Assembly: GCA_020152595.1 (NCBI GenBank) | Contig: JAIGNY010004486.1 | Location: forward strand, 100,001 to 164,000 | Direction of reading: 5' to 3' | DNA: 64,000 nt | Source: Chiridota heheva | Taxonomy: Eukaryota > Echinodermata > Holothuroidea > Apodida > Chiridotidae | In this document: positions 58,022 to 64,000 of the stretch, in pieces | Layout of the letters: every line of letters begins with the position of its first letter | How positions within the stretch are numbered: position 1 is the stretch's first letter | Position numbers and translations under genes: made by a program | The notes under the pieces: generated by a model | Told to the model about the DNA's origin: nothing | What the model saw: only the letters and a program-made list of their open reading frames with translations | Databases searched by the model: none

Positions 58022-58680
58022 AGAGCAAAAGAATTCCTCATGTTTCAGGATGTTATAAAATAAGAGCCTGTCAAGTAAGTATGTGAAATAATTCATTATC
58101 AACGTTAAGTTTGTAATTCTTTAATTTGTCTGAAAACTTATGATAGGAATAAATGCAAATGCCAATAATATATACTTTATTAATAACAGCTATTCTTTCC
58201 TAAAGGACATTTTCAGCTCTCTGAAGAATCAAAACCTACTTAAAATCTTCTATGAAATAACAACGAACAATTGCCTGGTACAGTGATCAAGACCGTAGCC
58301 ACCATAAGGCACAGGGGGAAGAAGGGAGGGAGGGGGGGGGGGATATAACACAATGTACCCCCTCATTAAGTGCTTGTGGCCACCCACTTTAATACTTGTG
58401 CCCCCCCCCCCCCTTCCTCTTGAAAATAACTGGCTATGGGCCTGAAAGTTGTTTTTTCTGTTTTCACATACAGTAGTGGAAAGTGTGCAAAAGTAGGTTT
58501 TCATTTTGACAAACAGTAATGACGAATGTGCAATAAACTGCATTTGAATGCAAATTACTGTGGTTTACAAATACATACTTTTTATGATTTTGTCAATAAT
58601 TGATTATTTACATTTTAAATAATTTAGAAAACAACGAAAAGAACTTAAATCATAACAAATAGCCTTTAAACACATTCTTT

Positions 58681-58790
58681 ATTATATTAAAACAAAACAG
58701 GTTTTCCCAGTTGATCCTACATTCTTCATTATATCAAACAAAACAGACTTTTCCAGTTGATCCAACATTCTTCATTATGTCAGAACAGGG
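58681..58790. repeat. ~55-bp direct duplication
   Basis: The phrase acattctt(t/c)attatat, followed by aaacaaaaca and the phrase ccagttgatcc, occurs twice, with the start of a third copy. A smaller 26-bp duplication (ggtaacatcagaatgcatac) is at 58944-58990. Confidence 0.8.
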
Positions 58791-58931
58791 ACGATATCAC
58801 ACATGAACAGATAGGTCTATATGTCGTTCCATACTTAATATCGCAAAAAGTTTCATCAATGTAAATAAGAGCAGGAATTTTTGGTTCACTTGAATAAATA
58901 TCCAAATTTCGGTATCTCCAAAGAAATGTTA
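58780..58931 (-). other. Exon candidate entered in phase 1, right arm of the inverted duplicate
   Basis: On the minus strand an acceptor-like tacctttcttaagcag is followed by an open frame entered in phase 1. It reads TFLWRYRNLDIYSSEPKIPA, then LIYIDETFCDIKYGTTYRPI, and reaches a stop at 58782-58780. The left arm at 57981 preserves FLWRYRxLDIYS on the opposite strand, which suggests that a piece of exon was duplicated in inverse orientation. Product not recognised. Shared phase with the neighbouring minus-strand exons is the main reason to list it. Confidence 0.3.
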
Positions 58932-59384
58932 CTGCTTAAGAAAGGTAACATCAGAATGCATACAAAAAGGTAATATCAGAATGCATACAAAAACTGATGA
59001 AAGTTTTACACCTGGTATGAATTTATTGGCCAACAACCAGGTATACAATTCATGAGTAAACTATACTACTGTAAGTGGAGATTTCTGAAAAGCAAACAAT
59101 GGCTGCCTTCGGTTTTTATTATCAGTCTTTTTTTTTTTTTTTACAATTCTCAGAAGTAAGTGTTATTTAGACCCAATACATAATGCAAGCATATAATTCT
59201 AATTCCTATGATATAAAGAATTGAGCACTTTTACATCCCTGGTGCAATCATTCTTAAAATACTTGTTTATGCTGTGCTCATGTACATATTTGTTCGTCTA
59301 CCACCCCTTTCTATAATACATGTGTATACGTTTGTTAGACAAATAACAGGTTTGGCCCCCAATAACAAATACCAAGCAAAAATA

Positions 59385-59905
59385 AACTTGCGGACCGACC
59401 GTGCAGGAGCATCTAAATTTGTGGTTTCTCTGAAAATAAATCAAATCAATTTGCGGACAGTGCTGGAGCATCTAAATTTGTGGTTTCTCTAAAAAAAAAT
59501 CAAATCAACTTGCGGACAGTGCTGGAGCATCTAAATTTGTGGTTTCTCTAAAAATAAATCAAATCAACTTGCGGACAGTGCTGGAGCATCTAAATTTGTG
59601 GTTTCTCTAAAAATAAATCAAATCAACTTGCGGACAGTGCTGGAGCATCTAAATTTGTGGTTTCTCTAAAAATAAATTAAATCAACTTGCGGACAGTGCT
59701 GGAGCATCTAAATTTGTGGTTTCTCTAAAAATAAATCAAATTAACTTGCGGACAGTGCTGGAGCATCTAAATTTGTGCTTCTCCTAAAAATAAATAAATC
59801 AATTTGTGGACAGTGCTGGAGCATCTAAATTTGTGCTTCTCCTAAATATAAATCAAATCAACTTGTGGACAGTGCTGGAGCATCTAAATTTGTGGTTTTC
59901 CTGAA
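59385..59905 (-). repeat. 59-60-bp array of exon-intron-like units, about nine copies
   Basis: Plus-strand unit: acttgcggacagtgctggag, then catctaaatttgtggtttct, then ctaaaaataaatcaaatca. On the minus strand each unit reads ttgatttatttttag, a 34-nt segment, then GCAAGTTG. The 34-nt segment is open in one frame as ETTNLDAPALS. The highest-coordinate unit has a better acceptor (cttatttattttcag). A few units have ACAAGT in place of GCAAGT. The GC donor is the same type as in the exons at 56.3 and 60.1 kb. Confidence 0.85.
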
Positions 59906-60091
59906 AATAAATAAGGCTGCCAATGAGCAATTTTTGTATTTATGCAAATAGTGCTGAAAACCAGGTTGTATATCGCGGCAGGCAAATAAATGTCATGCTT
60001 GTCCCAATAAGAATTTTGGTTGTTTCAGGCAGCAGACATATAATTTGTCAAACTGCTGCTGATAATAGGCAACAAAGCTATTTGTACTTGC

Positions 60092-60160
60092 CTTTAACCA
60101 AGTCTGGGGCAAGCGCTGCATCCCTATGCGATGATCCAGATGGTACACCATCACTTGCGT
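60092..60160 (-). CDS. 69-nt symmetric exon, copy B (GC donor)
   Basis: Minus-strand exon between an acceptor (aaatatcactcatttttag) and a GC donor (AAAG then GCAAGTAC). It is entered and left in phase 1 and encodes ASDGVPSGSSHRDAALAPDL then VK. It aligns with copy A at 56340-56399 over DGxPSxSSHxDxxxxPDLV and in the intron beyond the donor. Two conserved copies with conserved splice sites, phase and length in multiples of three argue for real, duplicated exons of one minus-strand gene or of adjacent paralogues. No domain recognised. Confidence 0.55.
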
Positions 60161-60407
60161 CTAAAAATGAGTGATATTTCTTCAATACTTGATCAACTTA
60201 TCTAGCTACAAATCTCTTAATAAAAACAGCAGCAACTTTAGTTTTATAGTGATAAGAATATCTTCTACAAGAAGATATTGATTGGAGGGCAGGGTGAGGG
60301 GTATGATGAATATTCAGAAAATTATTCCCATAAGCAGAAATTATCCTTCAAACAATTGTGATAACATGCATGATTAAAAAAAAAGGGCTGGCATGAAAAA
60401 ATTAACA

Positions 60408-62530
60408 AACAAACAGAGAGTGAGAGATACAAACAGAGAGTGAGAGATACAAACAGAGAGTGAGAGATACAAACAGAGAAAGAGAGATACAAACAGAGAG
60501 TGAGAGATACAAACAGAGAGTGAGAGATACAAATAGAGAGTGAGAGATACAAACAGAGAGTGAGAGATACAAACAGAGAGTGAGAGATACAAACAGAGAG
60601 TGAGAGATACAAATAGAGTAAGAGATACAAACAGAGAGTGAGAGATACAAACAGAGAGTGAGATACAAACAGAGAGTGAGAGAAACAAACAGAGTGAGAG
60701 ATACAAACAGAGAGTGGGAGAAACAAACAGAGTGAGAGATACAAACAGAGAGTGAGAAATACAAACAGAGAGTGAGAGAAACAAAGAGAGTGAGAGAAAC
60801 AAACAGAGAGTAAGATACAAACAGAGAGTGAGAGATACAAACAGAGTGAGAGAAACAAACAGAGTAAGAGAAACAAACAGAGTGAGAGATACAAACAGAG
60901 AGTGAGAAATACAAACAGAGAGTGAGAGAAACAAACAGTGAGAGATACAAACAGAGAGTGAGAAATACAAACAGAGAGTGAGAGAAACAAACAGAGAGAG
61001 AGAGATACAAACAGAGATACAAACAGAGAGTGAGAGATACAAACAGAGAGTGAGAGATACAAACAGAGAGTGAGAGAAACAAAACAGAGTGAGAGATACA
61101 AACAGAGAGTGAGAGAAACAAACAGAGTGAGAGAAACAAACAGAGAGTAAGAGATACAAACAGAGAGTGAGAGATACAAATAGAGTAAGAGATACAAACA
61201 GAGAGTGAGAGATACAAACAGAGAGTGAGAGAAACAAACAGAGTGAGAGATACAAACAGAGAGTGAGAGATACAAACAGAGAGTTAGAGAAACAAACAGA
61301 GTGAGATACAAACAGAGAAGAGATACAAACAGAGAGTGAGAGAAACAAACAGAGAGTGAGAGAAACAAACAGAGAGTGAGAGATACAAACAGAGAGTGAG
61401 AGAAACAAACAGAGAGTGAGAGATACAAACAGAGAAAGAGAGATACAAACAGAGAGTGAGAGATACAAACAGAGAGTGAGAGATACAAACAGAGAGTGAG
61501 AGAAACAAACAGAGAGTTAGAGAAACAAACAGAGAGAGAGAGATACAAACAGAGAGTGAGAGGTACAAATAGAGAGTGACAGATACAAACAGAGAGTGAG
61601 AGAAACAAACAGAGAGTGAGAAATACAAACAGAGAGTGAGAGAAACAAACAGAGAGTGAGAGATACAAACAGAGAGTGAGAGATACAAACAGAGAGTGAG
61701 AGATACAAACAGAGAGTGAGAGAAACAAACAGAGAGTGAGAGATACAAACAGAGAGTGAGAGATACAAACAGAGAGTGAGAGATACAAACAGAGAGTGAG
61801 AGAAACAAACAGAGAGTGAGAGATACAAACAGAGAGTGAGAGATACAAACAGAGAGTGAGAGAAACAAACAGAGTGAGAGATACAAACAGAGAGTGAGAG
61901 ATACAAACAGAGAGTGAGAGAAACAAACAGAGAGTAAGAGATACAAACAGAGAGTGAGAGAAACAAACAGAGAGTTAGAGAAACAAACAGAGAGAGAGAG
62001 ATACAAACAGAGAGTGAGAGGTACAAATAGGGAGTGAGAGATACAAACAGAGAGTGAGAGAAACAAACAGAGAGTGAGAGATACAAACAGAGAGTGAGAG
62101 ATACAAACAGAGAGAGAGAGATACAAACAGAGAGTAAGATACAAACAGAGAGTAAGATACAAACAGAGAGTGAGATACAAACAGAGAGTGAGAGAAACAA
62201 ACAGAGAGTGAGAGATACAAACAGAGAGTGAGAGATACAAACAGAGAGTGAGAGATACAAACAGAGAGAGAGAAACAAACAGAGAGTGAGATACAAACAG
62301 AGAGTGAGAGAAATAAACAGAGAGTGAGAGATACAAACAGAGAGTGAGAGACAAACAGAGAGTGAGAGATACAAACAGAGAGTAAGATACAAACAGAGAG
62401 AGAGAAAAACAAACAGAGAGTGAGAGATACAAACAGAGAGAGAGAAACAAACAGAGAGTAAGAGATACAAACAGAGAGTGAGAGATACAAACAGAGAGTG
62501 AGAAATACAAGCAGAGAGTGAGAGATACAC
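60408..62530. repeat. 20-bp minisatellite, about 106 units
   Basis: The unit is atacaaacagagagtgagag, with frequent variants gaaacaaac, agtaagat and short deletions. A 60-bp super-unit encodes a 20-residue pattern (SHSLFVSLTLCLYLSLSVCI) with no stop in any minus frame, producing overlapping frames of up to 534 codons that mimic membrane proteins. The minus strand is a 2.1-kb pyrimidine-rich tract. Confidence 0.97.
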
Positions 62531-62561
62531 ATTTTTACACAAAAATGTGTATCGTGACACC

Positions 62562-62665
62562 TAAAAATACAAAAACTGTATTAAAGATGGTCAACTTGTG
62601 ACAACTGCTGACTGGGAACTATTGTATTAAAGATGGTCAGCTTGTGACAAATTCTAACTGGGAAC
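62562..62665. repeat. ~52-bp direct duplication
   Basis: The phrase tgtattaaagatggtcaact, followed by tgtgaca and a variable block and then ctgggaact, occurs twice in tandem. Confidence 0.85.
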
Positions 62666-62669
62666 TTTT

Positions 62670-64000
62670 GTTATATCCATGGTTTTACAATGTAGCCTCT
62701 ACCTGTTCATAGATCTTTACAGGCTTGTGATTCAATCTTCATACCTTACCCATAGAGGCTGGCTTACAGTGGTGTAGCCGGAATCACTCACTTTTCCCAG
62801 AAAATTTTCAAAGATTGGGATAATCGTTGTTGTTTATATATATTTTGCTTTTCAAAAACAAAATTACCTTTAGAAATGAGCTAAATTTGAACACTTTGTC
62901 TTGAGAGGGAGGGGGGGGGGGGAGGGGAGGTCTAGGACCACCTCACTCCGCAGTGCGCAGGATATTTTGAAAGGAGTCTGTAAAACCATGAAGGGGTCAG
63001 TAGGGCCCCCATCACTTTCTATGGCTTTGTGTTCCACTGATCCGATGCACTGGGATGGACACATTTGAGTCAGATACCCAGGGAAACAAACGGTACAAAA
63101 AACTGTTTAATAAAATTGTGGCAAAATAATCCCAACATTTGTTTTCTTCTTCTGATTCCATGGAAGCATGCCTTATTGCAAAGGAACCTGTCTGGTGTGC
63201 CTGATTGAGTAAAATTGATCTTGAATCTAAAAACTTTACGAGCTATGTTGGGTCAATGGAAACGGTAATCAGTTAGATTGTGAAGGGAAACAAAAGCAGT
63301 ATAGTATCTAGGGGATGTCTCCTTCCCCCTCCAACATCCCTAGTGAAGAATCAGCTATATGAGGTTCTTATTATGTCCTGACACTTGACCTGTCTCTTCA
63401 AAAGAATTGTTTCTGGTTTTCTATTGGAAATAGTATTTAACCATTCTTTGTTTAAGAGGAGCTCTCGGTCAAAAAGTGCGGACGCCGAAGTCGAGGAAAT
63501 TTTGAAATAAGACTGGTTTAATTTCTGATACTTGAGTTGTTAACAAATTTACTTAAGAATTTATAAGAAATAGCTATGATTAATTTGAACATTTATATCA
63601 AAGATTTTCAGTACCATCACATGCATGGAGAGTATGTTTGAATATTCTTGAAACTCAAGAAAAATAATCTACTCAATAGTGACAGGGGCATGTCTAGCTT
63701 TTTGTTTTGGGGAGCTTAAACCACCTAAAAACATCTTATTAAGATGTTCACCTACAAATAATGGTCCAAAATTGAATTATTTTGAGTCCAAAATTGAGGA
63801 TTGTTGGTGCAAATTGGAGGTTTTGGTCCAAAATTAAAGATAATTTATTTAAAATGCCAACATCTCTGCTTTCTATGGCTCATTTGATTTTTCAGAATTT
63901 TTTTTCTTTTTCAGGGGGGCTAAGGCATATTTTAGGGGTGAAAAGTGTCCAATGTCCCCTCTTTAGATACGCCACTTAATAGTGAATACAGCTACTGTAG
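62670..64000. other. Non-coding stretch at the right edge
   Basis: Contains a G-rich tract (62906-62925) and dispersed-repeat-like phrases such as gtggtgtagccgga and tacgccactta. The frames at 62870-63064 and 63782-63979 show no recognised domain. Confidence 0.5.

Noticed and set aside
60322..62560. Open frames of 185-534 codons on the minus strand resembling Leu/Ser/Cys-rich membrane proteins
   Set aside because: They are the translation of a 20-bp tandem repeat that happens to lack stops in every minus frame; no non-repeat domain or splice context is attached.

Overview
The window is eukaryotic nuclear DNA, almost certainly from a marine invertebrate. It is AT-rich and intron-like, and it carries LINE retrotransposons of at least three types (jockey-like, CR1/Rex-like, RTE), TIR DNA transposons, a diverged satellite and many minisatellites. 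There are no prokaryotic operons, rRNA or tRNA genes that I can see. A C-terminal Death-domain exon, SGNH and SET remnants, and frequent palindromic TAGGCCTA motifs would fit a deuterostome such as an echinoderm. That placement is a guess; nothing here fixes the species.

Layout. 1-3.7 kb: a degenerate tandem repeat, then minus-strand remnants of an SGNH-hydrolase domain and a jockey-type reverse transcriptase. 4.7-10.4 kb: a zinc-finger-like exon, then a plus-strand, multiply frameshifted gene remnant ending in a SET methyltransferase domain and broken up by two tandem-repeat expansions. 10.4-19.5 kb: AT-rich non-coding DNA with a few weak exon candidates. 19.6-20.4 kb: a LINE 3' fragment. 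22.4-31.9 kb: two related elements with Mutator-like ends and a ~243-bp satellite; one element sits inside the satellite with a 9-bp target duplication. 32.9-36.3 kb: a minus-strand jockey-like LINE (gag, endonuclease, start of RT), itself interrupted by a 564-bp TIR element. 37-45.4 kb: tandem arrays around a minus-strand Death-domain exon. 46.9-48.7 kb: a plus-strand CR1/Rex-like RT. 49.9-53.6 kb: a nearly complete RTE LINE inserted in a small TIR element. 53.6-64 kb: several exon-like minus-strand segments, two of them clear duplicates of each other, among more tandem arrays, including a 2.1-kb 20-bp array.

The best evidence for a living host gene is on the minus strand: the Death-domain exon (40361-40614) and the two duplicated phase 1-1 exons with GC donors (56340-56399, 60092-60160). 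Several tandem arrays in the same 22 kb contain splice-site-like hexamers on that strand. They look like minisatellites grown from exon-intron junctions. Whether all these pieces belong to one gene or to neighbouring paralogues cannot be settled without RNA data. The remaining recognisable protein sequence is mostly transposon-derived and decayed.
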